From Agrocybe praecox (lineage: Eukaryota > Basidiomycota > Agaricomycetes > Agaricales > Agrocybaceae), in the NCBI GenBank assembly GCA_964017145.1, contig OZ024847.1, forward strand, positions 3,286,001-3,350,000: DNA of 64,000 nucleotides, read 5' to 3'. A model generated the notes under the pieces. It was not told where the DNA came from. It was given only the letters and a program-made list of their open reading frames with translations, and ran no database searches. This document shows positions 24,250 through 36,599 of this stretch, piece by piece (position 1 is the first letter of the stretch; each line of letters opens with the position of its first letter). The position numbers were made by a program, and so were the translations under genes.

Positions 24250-27200
24250 ATGACCAGTTTCCTTCGGAAGAAGAATAAACAGGATAGCCCTACGAAATCT
24301 GGAAATTCAGCGGGCCTGACTACTAGCCCGACATCTTCACCTCCTTTATTCGCCCGGTTTGCGACGACAGCACAGAAAGATGGCGGAACAACACGAATGG
24401 TATCCTCTCCGATGATGCTGAGCAGTCAGAGGAAGGATATACCTCAGAAAGGTCTAGCTGGCAATGGGTTTGGCTACTCATCCACTTCTTTGACGGTTGG
24501 GAACCGAGATGGAGACCCAACATATATCAGAAAGGTATCCGAGAGCAACCAAACACCTCCCCTCCCAATCAAAACGACGACTTACGGTCCATCATCTCCA
24601 ACATCACCGAGACCTGACTCCAGAGTGTTCGTTGATAAGCCTCTTCTTCCGCCAATTCCTAATGCCCCTATATCTTCCTCCGTACCCGCTGTCGGTCGTC
24701 GAACAACTACTACCCATAATCCCGGACCTCCTCCTACTTTTCTTACACAAGCACAGAATCAACCCATAAGAGGGCGGACGTCTTTGGACAGTTACGTTGG
24801 AGACGTAGAGAGAAAACAACCTCTTCAGAGAACCGGGTCCGCTCAAGCTCAATACGCGCCATATAGGTTTGCGCCGACACCACCCGCGAAACCAAACGGA
24901 TCGATATCCAAGCCTCTGATGGGCAATGGGCAGTCATCACCACCTCCCCCTGTTTTTGCTCGCCAACACCTTCCTACGTCCGGCAATCTTTCAAGTCCAA
25001 GCCAAACTCTATCGCCACAGTACACTTATGCTACATTAGATGGGCCAACTGGGATCGGTGGTGATGGACCTACGAAGCGGATGAGCTTGGTAAGACCACA
25101 GCTCCAGCCAGATGCACAAAGAACACCGATGTCCGACCATGGAATAGATCTACCTCCTGAATTTGCTTTGTTCCAGGTAAGTAACCTTATCCCCTCATCT
25201 CTTGAATCTTCTTTTTGCACGATTTCCTTTGACCTTCGTTGGAACATGGCCCTTGCCTTCATTGCAAAAGTTTGCCGGTCCGTGAGCACGTTCTGCCTCC
25301 CGGCCAAGTGACGAGCTCGGGATGGAGAGGAAGAAGGTTAATCATGTCACCAGATTCCGAGCTTCCGTGAAAATCTCGTCTATTCAGCTCCAGGCGTCAA
25401 TAAACTTGTCGGCTGTTACACGTGTAGTCGGGTAGACGTAAAGCTTTCCGTCCTCGACGAGGGAGATTTCCCATGCCGTTATTACCCTTATTATTCGCAT
25501 ATCGCGTAAAGGCAGGAAAGTTTTCGCCGCACGATCGTCATAGGTGTTCGATCTTCTTAGGCTAGTACAAGCGTTTTTTACACGCTTGCACTTCTTTTTT
25601 TTTTTGTTTGGTTTTGCCTGGTGGACATGTTTATTTATTGCTTCCCCTTCCCCCGTCTTCATCTAACTCACCTCTTTCCCGTTCATAGGACTACAACGAG
25701 ACTATATCGATCCCGAGTGCTCCGAACTCATTGAATTCACGCCGACTGCCTCAATCTGCTTCTGGCAACGCTGTAAATGCAGAGGCTATAGAGCAGGTGC
25801 CAAATCTTAACGTTCCACGATCGGTTAGTGCCTTTCTCTTTTGATTTTTTTTTTTAGCATGATATCATGTACTCACGTCACCTAACACAATCTTGTTGAA
25901 TCTTGTATGTTACTTTAGAGCGTTCATTTAGGTGGAGACGCTCAGCCAAAAGCAATTCCATATCAACCTCCTCCCACTCAACCTCAGTATCAACCAACGC
26001 CTAGCAATCTATCGCAATCTCGCTCGACCAATCCTCCATTACATCCCCCGCAATTCAGTGAAATGGGCAGTGCTGCAAGTAGGATTTTGGCTCCAGATTT
26101 TCTGTCTTCTTACAAGGACTTGTCGGCCCCACCACGATTCTTGGGACCCTCGAACCCACCTCCGCCTTCCTTGTACAATGGCAACGTGGTTGACTCGGTT
26201 TTTTCTCAACAACCATCGTCGCCGAAGAAAACCCAAAGGATTATTAGTCCTTCGACTTCACCGCCGCCCTTGCCTTCTGTGTCTGCCCTTACTACCAATG
26301 CCACAGTAGTAAACGGAAGATATTCACAACAGAATGGACAACCTGCACGAAAACCTTCACAATCTCAGTATCCTCAGCAGCAACAAATTTTACCACCACA
26401 ACCTCGCCCTCAAGCACAACATCCTCAAACGCCGCCTTCGATGTCGCATCCCCCACCATCGTCGCATCACTTTCACCCAGGTCAGATTGTACCTGCCCCA
26501 TTACGAAAATCCCCGAGTATGCAGTCCGCGAACGCGCCTCAGAGAGGTAAACCGCGTATATTTGCTGCAATGGAGGCCCAGGAAAACGAGATTGGCAATA
26601 ACGCAGCTGTCCAACCCCTACTGCCTCCAACTATTCCACCACATTTTGACCCTGGAATCCAGCCTAACCAAACGTTGCACACTCGTCCCTCTTTGAACTC
26701 GCATCACCCTCAGCCGTCGAATCTACCTTTACTGCCGCCGGTAGAATTTTTGAGTCCAAAATCACGAATAGAAGATCTTCCAAGCCAATATGGGAATGGT
26801 GGGGACCGACGTCCGTCATCATCATCATCGACGAGCCTGTTATCATCTTCTCCTTCCAAAGTTGCGCCACATCATGCAGCGGGGTCTGATCCTCTTTTGC
26901 GTACGCCACGGTCGGACAGTGTCCGCTCTTTATCCAAGCCCGATGAACCCCCACAACAGTTGATATCTCCTCAAGCTACTCCGCGAACCCGCAAGCTCAG
27001 CAAAGCTAAGACCCATACAGACAATGCCTCCATCATCAGTCACTCCAGTGTCGCTGCTCCGAGTACTCCAGAGAATAGACGTCTTCATTCGCATGCTAGC
27101 CATCGGAGTATCAGCAAGTCCAGGTCATCAACACCTGGAGCGTCCCACAAGCATCATCAAGGGCAAAGTGAAGGTATAGTGCGTCTGGATGAAGATGTAA

Positions 27201-29236
27201 AGGTTGGAGTTCCCTTGGACGAGGATCCATTTGCGAGGGTGGAGGGAGTCAAAATGTTAAACACAACTACGCCTCCACCTTCTAATGGGGTGAAGCCACA
27301 GGGGCAGGATGTGTATGAAGACGTTAATCTCCCTGCCGAAGAAAAGTCTGGCCATCTCGTAGCTCCTCAGAATGCAAGCGTCATTGTCACCCCTTTGACG
27401 CCTGTTTCTCCGGAGGAGGCCAAAAAGTCGAGAAAAGACCGCAAGCATAGTAAAGCGAGGAAATCCGATGTGCCGCCACCGTCAAATGGACCGGAAATTG
27501 TTGCCAATAATGACACTGAAAAGGAGACACCTGAGCCAGTGACATTGATGCAATTCCTTTCGGACCCACAATTACTGTCTACATTGTTGTCCTTCCTATC
27601 GTTCTACGACTGGTGTACCCTGTCTTCAATCTCGAAAGTGATCAGGGTAATGCTGGTCAAGGCGCCAGATTTGAGGGAGACAGTCTTGGAGTCGCATTTG
27701 AGGACGATTGGTTACTCAAGGTGGATATGGGATGATAAGGAGCCGTTGTCGTTGTCATTACAAGTAAGAGAAATTTCCCCCTTTCTTCTAATCAAGTTCT
27801 GAATCAAAATTCCAGGACCTAAATGACTATATGCGCGGTGTTTCCATCCCGAATCATGAGTATGCTCGTGTAGCGGCTATGTACGTGCATTCATTGTCGA
27901 TACATCCCAACCACCGCGACCCTACGCTAGCCGAGACTGTTCGTGCCCTTACTGCATCGACACGGGCATACAGTCGAGTTCTACTACGATTACGTGCGCA
28001 AGCGGAGAAAGAAGCTAGCATGCATAGTCTAAATCATTCACAACCGCCTCCATCTGCATCTGCGAATTCTTTCAAGACACGCGCAGGGATTTCATCGCGT
28101 GTATCAAGCCGCGCACCTTCTCCCACTACTTCTATGAATTCGCATTACCACGGCAGTGTTCAAGCACCGGGAGCTGTTCAGCAAACCTCTTCGCAGACGA
28201 GTCTCACATTTAGGTCACCTTTGTTCCGATTGAGGCGTGCACCGCTTCTGCGAGTTTTTGTACCTTCTCCAGAAGGTGACTGGCTTTCGGATAAAAGCGT
28301 TTTGGAATGCGAAGCCGAGTGCAAGCGTGCTAGTATAGGACACCTACTGCGACTTGGAGATGTGATATGGGACGTGGCCGTCGGAGATGAAGGAAACGTT
28401 GGGAGGCTAGTGTGGGATGGCAGTTATCTTATCGTAAGTTTAATTTTTCACTTTTGCCATTGAAATTGCCATTGCCAGATATTTCATACCATTTGTTCGT
28501 TGGGTTAACTCTTGTTCTTTGTACCTTTTAGGATTTGGACTATACGTACTCGCCTGTTGGAGATCTTCCGAAGTACTTACCCACATTGGCGTTTCCACCG
28601 TCATACTTCCATCGTGTCATACGCACTGGGCCCAACGTCACCAACCCCATTGTACATATTGATATTAGCCCATGGGGTGAAGAGATTGCTATGAACCTAC
28701 AGCTTCTCCAAGATCGTGTGCGAACAGAGACGTAAGCGTACATGCCTTTTTTATCATACTTGGTGTCTAAATTTTATTTCTAAATGCTGTAGGCCACAAG
28801 GAGCATACCATAATGTTGTACGATGGGTCCATCGATCCTCTTTTTCCATCAGACCTTCCAGGAACGCACAGCGGTACAATACGCCCCCTAAACCGGGTCA
28901 AGGTGGCAGTGGTAAGATACCAATCCCCGACTCGACCAACTTATTCGTGGATCCTGGCTGGTACGGCACTATCGTTGTGGAGACAGAAGGCACGAACGAA
29001 GCACTTGCAGATCTGCAAGATCGCTGTGGGCCAGGAGCTTTCCCCCCGCGACCAAGGGGCGTTAATGGGCAGATCAGCCAGGCACAGATCGAGAATAGGA
29101 AAGTATTCCGGATCCTGAGAGAGAAAAGGTAAAGGTTTTCTATTTTTCCTTTTGCAAACGTCACTAATGACCATTTTGTAGTCGGCCGGGAGAGATTTGG
29201 ATAAAAGCTGTCAATGTGAAAGAACGTCTCCTATAA
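24250..29236 (+). CDS. Large proline-rich F-box protein, copy 1
   Basis: Seven exons give a protein of roughly 1,370 residues. The N-terminal two thirds are disordered, rich in Pro, Ser and Gln (for example QYPQQQQILPPQPRPQAQHP). Around residues 890-950 a folded F-box-like stretch appears (VTLMQFLSDPQLLSTLLSFL then YDWCTLSSISKVIRVML), expected to bind Skp1 in an SCF ubiquitin ligase. The C-terminal part is ordered and conserved (SPLFRLRRAPLLRVFVPSPE, DLDYTYSPVGDLPKYLPTLA, FVDPGWYGTIVVETEG), ending RPGEIWIKAVNVKERLL and TAA at 29234-29236. The first intron (about 25177-25688) is unusually long for this genome, about 510 nt. All joins keep frame. Such proteins are single and conserved in agaricomycetes. 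The target is unknown. Copy 2 lies at 43531. Confidence 0.8.
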
Positions 29237-30454
29237 CTTATTTGTCAATTTCGGGTCTTTTTTTCTTCCCTTTTTCATATGCTTTCTTAGCCTCATTTTA
29301 AGACTATAAACTAAAGTCTACATTACGACAAGCTCCAGGAAGTAATCATTAATAGCGTTATTGAACTATGTATATGAACTTATCTACCGTTGCCGGGAAG
29401 GACGGTAACATAGTCTGGATTTTAACGCCCGGGATATAATAGCATCAGCTTCCTGCTCGTTATAGGAACTGTCAAGAGGCTGAAGTCCCAGTAATTACGT
29501 CTTGAGTCACGCAATGTGCTGCCTAGGGGGTGTATCTGTCAACTATTTGTATGTTTTCTTCATCCGTATGTTGTCCGTATTATGAAGTTGCATATATGTT
29601 TTGATATGTTATAAAAACATTGAATTACCGTATTGATTTAAGGTGGATACGAGAGCAACACTGAACTACCATCATATGTTACGATGATATCACACATGAG
29701 CACTCTATTCTCAAAGATAAAGACTACTATGAGTGTGATCATGGGGAGAACGATATATGTGAGTTGAAGTCGCCGTTACATTTGCTCATCGCTAAATGTG
29801 TGCCCAAACATGGCAAGCTAAGGTACTACTTATACCATCGCGGACTCACGATATCTTAATCAAAGAGCTGAGCCAGGCCATTCGGTGAACATGGATCGAC
29901 TAGTAGAGATCCACATGAGCAAAAGGAACCTAACCTATGACGACCGTCAATCATACCGAAACATAGTCAATCTCATTACTCAGTAGGTCCTCCTGGATGA
30001 GCCAGGTTAACGACTGGGGTGGGATATTAGACCGACGACTGTTCTGTCTATGACATAGGCCCGGCGAGTCGGTGTTGTAAACTAAAAATCTGATGGTGGG
30101 AGCGAAAGAACTTACTTCGTCTCAATACCATGTTCCGCGAGCAACCGCTCTGATATTTTATTATTATTATCAGTCACCAGCTTCCTATGATAACCCTTTA
30201 GTACTCCGTGGAGTCGGGGGTCTATCGCAGGCACTTGAGAAAGATGAGTAAGACGAGTGACACATAAGAGAAAAAGATAACAAAGACTCACAAACAGAAC
30301 CATACTAGTACTTTGTGTCCCTTGGGGTTATGGTTGTGCGAGGCCATTGTAGCCTAGGATTAACAAGGCCATTCAGCGACATGCTCTTGGATACCTTTCT
30401 TCCGGCTAACGCGCCCGTCGCTCTCGTACCGTCATAGCCTCACTAGATCCTTCA
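29237..30454. other. Intergenic with a transposase-like relic
   Basis: About 1.2 kb of mostly non-coding DNA, duplicated at 48519-49722. It contains a short minus-strand fragment at 30112-30303, listed separately. A plus-strand stretch near 29890-29985 (RLVEIHMSKRNLTYDDRQSY) is also protein-like in both copies but not recognised. Confidence 0.5.
30112..30303 (-). pseudogene. Transposase/integrase-like N-terminal fragment, copy 1
   Basis: The minus-strand frame contains DPRLHGVLKGYHRKLVTDNN followed by NKISERLLAEHGIETK. This resembles the helix-turn-helix start (N..IS..L..EHGI) of integrase-core proteins that are frequent in agaricomycete genomes, where a recognition helix (ATVRRRR-like) would follow. 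The frame ends right after GIETK at a GT, and nothing convincing continues downstream, so it is a truncated relic. The same fragment lies at 49380-49571. Confidence 0.3.
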
Positions 30455-31054
30455 TCACTTCCGCACAACATTGGCGACTTCCGCCTTGATATATGTAGCA
30501 ATTTCCTGCATCTACCTGAATCCATCTGGAGACAAGATGTCTAAATCCCATCGTCTCCTCAAGAAGTCTGGTGGCACAATACGATCTACGTTGGGCTGTC
30601 GACAAAGTGAGGTGTAATTACACCTGTGACCTTATCGCCACAATAAACGCGAAGGGGAGTTCCAAGCAAGCTTAATCCATAGAGACAAGGAAGGGGGCAA
30701 TTGGGTAGCATCTGATCGTACCATTGGCGCATCTAGGTGTCCGCCCTCCGACGTTTATCAGGTATGTGTGCCCGTTTGTCGTCTTTGATCTCCGCAATGA
30801 GGACTGGTTTCTGATTCTTATTCAAAACCAACATAAAGATAAGAAAGTTTACGGCGTCACGCGCAGAAGTTTCATCAGGAGCAAACTGCGGGACGAGGAA
30901 AAAGGTAAAGGAACCTTCAACCACATGCAGCGTAGTTGAAGGGCCGATCGTAAGGGCCATAATAGCGAGATTCGAGTAGTGTGTTTTGGTTACGACTGAC
31001 ATTGAAGATATTGAGTAGGCCTTGCAGCCAGTTCGCGTCGGTGGAAAAGGGCAT
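30455..31054 (-). pseudogene. Decayed conserved basidiomycete protein, copy 1
   Basis: Read on the minus strand: MPFSTDANWLQGLLNIFNVS, then NTLLESRYYGPYDRPFNYA, GSFTFFLVPQFAPDETSARD, NKNQKPVLIAEIKDDKRAHI, RRADT-stop-MRQWYDQMLPNC, LYGLSLLGTPLRVYCGDKVT, PPDFLRRRWDLDILSPDGFR, MQEIATYIKAEVANV. The pattern (KPVLIAEIKDD, Q.RQ.YD, LPRLYGLSLLGT.LRVYCG) is one I know from a frequent uncharacterised basidiomycete family. Damage: a frame change at the first exon junctions, a frame break after HFVDSPT, a TAG after DGFR (these are shared with copy 2), and a private TAG where copy 2 has CAG (ADT-Q-MRQW). Function unknown. Confidence 0.6.
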
Positions 31055-31310
31055 GATCCTAGTATGCTTTTATCAGTAATGATACATTACAAGTCTGAGT
31101 TGAGGGCATACAAGTCCACGAAAAAGCTGTGCTCGGCTTGATCCGAAGTGCACGTGAAGCAATCAGGCGCTGGGTCAGACTGAAAGGCTTTCGCTGTTGT
31201 TTCGAAATTCGCGGGCCTCGGCGTCGTTTAACATCCCGATTCTTGACGTATAGGCCTACGTGAAGGATAGTAAAGGCTATGCGAAGGCTGTGCTTTTGGC
31301 TCTGTCTTCG

Positions 31311-34300
31311 ATGTCCTCATCTCACGTACCATCGAGACGACCCAAATGGTTGAAGAACTTGTTCAAGCGCCAGCGCAATGAAGTCCATAAAGCTGAAGCC
31401 ACATCATTGGAAGGTCCTCAGCCGTTGACTCTGGTAGAAATCTTGAAGATTGGGGGGGAGATTTGCCTCGTTACTATTACCCAGAATGAGCGAATGCGTT
31501 GATGTAAACCCAGCCAAGATGGCTTTCAAGATCCTCGATGTTATCCTGGAAGTAAGAAAAGTAGGTGATGTGTCAGGAAGCAGGCTTGGGCGCCTAACGA
31601 CAGGTCTTTCTCCAGGAAATCAACGATAACAGAGATGAATTGCAGGCAGTTCTTCAAGAGACATTGCTGCTCCTCAGCACTGTATTAGTGAGAATGGAGG
31701 CAGGGCCCAACCCGGGGAGTATGGTTACTCAAACAGTGGAACAGTATAAGAGGTTCGCTTTCTTTCGATTGTTCTATTACAGTCACTAACTTCTCCGATC
31801 TCCAGAGAAGTTGACAAACAACTGGAACGAGTCAAGGCACTCAATGACCTCCTACATCCAAGTTCATTCAAATAAGTCGATTACGAATACTACAAGACTC
31901 GGTTGACGAATATTTCTCGAGAGATTGGAGGGGCAACAAATAGGTTTAACGTGAATCGATTTATCCTCTTTGCTATGCCAAGTCCCTCATTACCGCATAG
32001 ACTGCTATGTCAGGTATCACAGGAATAACCGTAGAAGAGTTACGCGATAATAAATGGGTAAGTAAAAGGTCCCGCACAAGAGAACATGCTCCTCATTCTT
32101 TGTACAGGACACAAAGCTTCGTCAAGATCTGCAGCCTTCCAAAATGGCCGACTACCGATTTATCCACGATCATGGGAAGAGTGCACTCAATCTGAGAACC
32201 TGCACTAAGGGAACACGCGTTAATATCTTGAACGATATTATGCAGTGGGCCAACGATTCGTCTGTTGGCAGTGCGTCAATCTTCTGGTTGTCCGGACAAG
32301 CAGGGGCTGGGAAAACGACCGTTGCCTATACGATCGCGGATTGGTTCGGGAGGGGGGATTCGACAGCCCTAGGGGCCAGTTTCTTTTGTTCCCGCCAATT
32401 CGTCGAAACACGAAGTTTGCAACGGATAGTCCCCACCATCGCCTTTCAGCTTGCACAAAAATGCCGTCCATACCGCGATTCTTTACATGGAATTGACACC
32501 TCTGACGTAGCACACTTCCTTAACATTCGAGATCAGCTTGAAACAATTTTATTCCAACCCTGGAATGTACAAAAACGTCAGGGCAGGCTGCCAACCTATC
32601 TTGTCATTGTGGATGCCCTTGATGAAATCGAAGAAACGAAAAGGTCTTCGTTTCTGGAACAACTACTCAGGTTGCTTGAAACTGACAAAATCAATGGCCT
32701 CAAGTTTCTGGTTACCAGTCGGCCTGATCCAGATATTGTAAAACTTTGCAAAGCCTTTCCGCCAGGTTCCGTTTGCAAGCTTCAGGATGTTCCGATAGAA
32801 GATGCAAAATTGGATATCAAGACATACTTGTCCGTCAAATTAGAAAATCTCAAAGGATTTCCGGAGTTCGACCAGCTGAATGACCAGTCTGCTGGTTTAT
32901 TTATTTACGCTGCCACAGCGGTGAAGATCCTAAAAGGGCGTGAGCTTGCCTCTAGCGAGCAGCTAAAGAGGCTTCGCTCTCTCCTTTCATCAACTTCTTC
33001 CCACCTTGGCTCACTCGACCAATTATACCAACAGATCATGCGCGATGCCTTTGGAGACTTTAATGATGATCCTGAACTTCTTGCCGCCCGTCTGTCTATC
33101 CTTTATACTTTCCTTTGCTCTGCTGAGCGAATCTCTGCCTCTGTCGCCGCCACGTTGTTGGACACTGACATGCACGTCGCACGTCTTGTCCTGGACAATC
33201 TTCATGCCGTTATGTATGTGGAAGATGACAAGGTTTACTGGTATCACGCTTCCTTTCCCGATTTCATTTTCAATCATGCTCGATCAAATTTTCGCCTGGA
33301 TGACCAGCATTTCGAATTCTCGTGTAATGCAGCAGCTCAACACAGTCTTCTTTCCAGTGCATGTTTTCGCATCATGGGCTCCAAGGAAATTGGACTGCGA
33401 TTCAACATTTGTGATATAAAATCGTCGTATCTATTAGACCATGAACATGCTGAGGAGCTCCGTAAGAATGTCGATAAGAACATACTGCCTGCGCTCAGAT
33501 ACGCATGTATGCATTGGTCGCACCATTTGTGCTTGCTTCCCAATGCAGATGACCGCCTTTGCCGTGTCATTCAGTATTTCCTCCAAATCCGCGTCTTGTT
33601 CTGGATCGAGGCTATGAACCTGGTCGGGTCAAGCGGAGATTGTTTTCATTTGCTGCAGAATGTGGCACATTGGTTATCGAGGTTCGTGCAATCTGTTATC
33701 TCTACACCAGACTCCAAATAATGATACTTTCCCCTCCAAGAACAGTAGGCCGGGTTTAGCCAAAGATTTCCAAGAAGTTGCCTATTTCGCAGCATATTTT
33801 AGCGGTAGCCCGGCCGCTGACTTGACGCCACACTTGTACATCTCGTCATTGGCGACATGGCAGTCAGCATCGCGTCTTATCAAAGGGTGGAAAGACAAAT
33901 TCTCCGGTCTTCCTTTGTACTACCACACCGAAGGCATTGGATCTCTGCCTTTGATGACAAAACGAATAAAAGAATGGCCACGGGCCCTTGCTTTCTCCGA
34001 CGATGGCAAGCAGGTGGTCGCTGGATGCTGGGCTTCTGTGGTGGTTTTGGATACTGCTACTGGCCGGCAACAGCATACGTTCAAAGCTGAAGATATTCGC
34101 TGGATCAAGTTTTCTCAGGATGGAACTCGATTAGTGGTCCCATCTTTGTGGAACAAACATTACGAATGTGTTTGCATTAGGGATGCGTCTTCTTTTCACC
34201 TGTTACAGGAGTTATATACCCTCCCCGCAGCAGTCTCCACCGAAGAAACACATCTTTTCACGTGTCCGTCAACACTTTCCGATGGATTTTATCAAGCACA

Positions 34301-36084
34301 AGTTATGGATATAGTAACCGGCACTTTGCAGAGAACAGTAAAAATGCCCAAATCAACTAAAACGTACGACGTGCTCCAATTTTCGAACAAGTTAAAGAGG
34401 CTTCTTGTTCAGCATTTGTCTTCATACTCTCTTGAAATATGGGATATATCCTCAAAATCTGCTTCGAAAAAATTCACACTTGAAGGACACTCTGAACGCG
34501 TTTTTTTCGACAGCAATGTCGCCTGATGGAACACAGGACGCCACCGCGCGGGTGTGGAGGACATTGACGGGGAGGGTACTGATGGTGCTTCCACATGAAG
34601 ATGAGGTTGTCGCACTTAGTTTCTCATATGATGGCACACGCCTCGCGTCTGGTTCACAGGATGGAAGTTTGCATGTTTGGGATACGTCAACGGGGGCGAA
34701 CTTGAAAGTTTTGGACACCAACAAAAACATTGGGAGATCAATTGCGTTCTCCCGGGATGGTTCACGTATAGCCTCAATATCAGAGGCTTCAGTATATGTG
34801 TGGTCCTGGGATGAGTCAGAAATGGGAGCAGTAGTGGAAACCCAAACTTCTGGTAGCAATGCCGATATAGTCAGGAGCAACAAGTATATGCTTCGCCTGA
34901 TATCCTCCGCGGAGATAACAATTTCAGACGATTCCAAAAGGATTATGTCTGCCACCATGGATCGTGTACAAGTCTGGGATTCGACAACAGGAGCTGAAGT
35001 AATGGCGACTTCGAGTCCTGATCTCCGTGATATGCGGTCACCCAAGTTCTCTGGTAATGGGAAAAAACTAGTGTGGTCAGGACATACATTTCTAAAGGCG
35101 TTAAATGTGAGCACTGGCAATGTGGACGTATACGATGTGGAATGTGACAGCGGTATCACTATCGGTGAAACGATTGCAATATCACGGAGTGGAAGAAAAA
35201 TTGCCTTTATGAAAACGTTTTATACCCAACTGGGGAAATTTTATTACTCGTATCTTGTGATATGGGACGCCGGCAAAAAAACAGAACGCGTGGCTGATAC
35301 ACGCACATATTTTCTCTCTTTCTCAGACGACGAACGATACATAGTGAGCGGCTCTGTACTAGGAGAGGGCCCTGGTTGCATTGTTGTTTGGGATGTGCTG
35401 ACAGGATATGAGATCCATAGGATGGAGAGCGACATACAAGTTTCCTTGCAATCTCCATATGCCAATAATGGGCGACAGGTTGCAGCTTGTGTCCGGTACA
35501 TAACACGAAATTCGCGCACTACATCCTTGTGTGAAGTTTGGGATATATCATCTGGGGAATATTTAAGGACAATCAGGACATCTTATTGGCCTCATAGTAA
35601 CTATGGCGAAGAACCTTCTACCGCATACTCCCTTGGATTCCGTTCGGTCAGCCTCTCACACGATGGAAAGAAATTAGCTGCTGCATGCGATGATGGATTT
35701 ATACGAATTTGGTCGTACGTCTCGGACGAAAGCGTCGCTGATGTAATGCTCGTTGGCCATTCAAGCATGCTTGACGCGGTCACCTTCTCCGAAGATGATA
35801 GACGTATTATCTCTTGCTGTTGGGATGGATCTGCGCAGGTCTGGGACTTGGATACGGACACCGACACGGAGAAATACAAATGGAAACTGCAAGACAGTGG
35901 CTGGATTGTTGCTTCCCGGCAGACAGAGTACAGACTCATGTGGTTCTCGGAACGGCTGGAGGTTATGCAGCCACAGAATATTATGACCACGTCACGACGC
36001 GGGTATGGCCTTATCGATTTTGAAACGGCCATGATCGGTGAAGACTGGGAGAGGTGTTATTCGCCGCGGAATTTTGGGTGCTGA
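31311..36084 (+). pseudogene. NACHT-WD40 NLR-like gene, copy 1 (NACHT half open, rest broken)
   Basis: A STAND/NLR-type gene. A helical N-terminal region (from MSSSHVPSRRPKWLKN) is followed by a NACHT NTPase: Walker A GQAGAGKTT (about 32294-32320), Walker B LVIVDALDE (about 32600-32626) and LKFLVTSRPD (about 32701-32730). A winged-helix-like linker (LEQLYQQIMRDAF-like region) and then WD40 blades follow (SQDGSLHVWDTSTG, WDGSAQVWDLDT). A 46-nt intron (33695-33740) probably joins the NACHT and WD40 halves. Lesions relative to copy 2: a 7-G run at 31452-31458 (6 in copy 2); TAA at 31873-31875 (CAA in copy 2); loss of the GT donor near 31974 (CT here); a 7-T run at 34501-34507 (6 in copy 2); and an 18-nt deletion near 34533 removing six residues of a blade. 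The NACHT block 32144-33721 is still open. Family role, from knowledge: self/non-self recognition and cell death signalling. Confidence 0.75.
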
Positions 36085-36405
36085 AAACAAGTAAACAATG
36101 GTAGGAAACACTCATCTCCTGATTATCACTCGCGAACCTGCTACTAACCTAATTAAATTGCCTTTCGCCTGGTAAAGGAGGCGAAAATTTGAATTGCACT
36201 CGAAAAATCGCCCAGCTGTTTTGTGTAAAAAATATCAAATTTTCATGTTATTTTAGATTTTTTGCACAACGGAAAATCGCGGACCTGTAACTTACCCTAT
36301 TATGTGCCTGCCCGGGAATTTTATACGCAACCTTATTTCTTTCTGCACGGCCTTCTTCTTTTGCTAATTATTTCCATTTTTGTCGATTCTCCATTTGATG
36401 CGTTC

Positions 36406-36599
36406 TCTTTGGGGGTCACCCCTGCAGACACATTTCTATTCGTAGAGTAAGCTTGCGAGCTGCTAGAAAAATGTATTATATGTAGCTAGCTAAATAGAGT
36501 TTGGGCGAAAGCCCAGTGCCGGATTTGCGCCCGGCCCGGGGCTCTCCTGCCCATGAAGCAGACTTCACTTCATGTTTTATATCGAGACGATACTGCGAC
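36406..36599. repeat. 194-bp direct repeat, left copy
   Basis: Starts TCTTTGGGGGTCACCCCTGC and ends GAGACGATACTGCGAC. It contains a small stem (TTTGGGCGAAAGCCCAG). Its first base is exactly where homology between the two 12.7-kb segments stops. Confidence 0.85.

Larger units (their letters stand above)
23696..36405. repeat. 12.7-kb duplicated segment, copy 1
   Basis: Aligns end to end with 42976-55703, with a few percent substitutions and small indels. The left border is at GTTCCAGGAGTCGG (copy 2 reads the same at 42976) and the right border at TTTGATGCGTTC, where copy 1 runs into a 194-bp repeat at 36406 and copy 2 continues with AACAATCAAGC at 55704. It contains an F-box gene, a transposase-like relic, a decayed conserved gene and a NACHT-WD40 gene. 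An N gap lies between the copies, so it may be two alleles placed side by side by the assembler. Confidence 0.9.

Noticed and set aside
26292..26954. Long antisense frames inside the F-box gene (also 45574-46236)
   Set aside because: They are shadows of the Pro/Gln/Ser-rich coding strand and appear in both copies only because the coding strand is conserved.
31260..31310. Extension of the NLR start to 31260
   Set aside because: That frame would begin with GTG, which is not expected in a fungal nuclear gene. The next ATG at 31311 was used, although an upstream exon ending in TATAG cannot be excluded.
34452..35159. Minus-strand frame of 235 codons in the WD40 region
   Set aside because: Antisense to clear WD40 blades and not open in copy 2 to the same extent.
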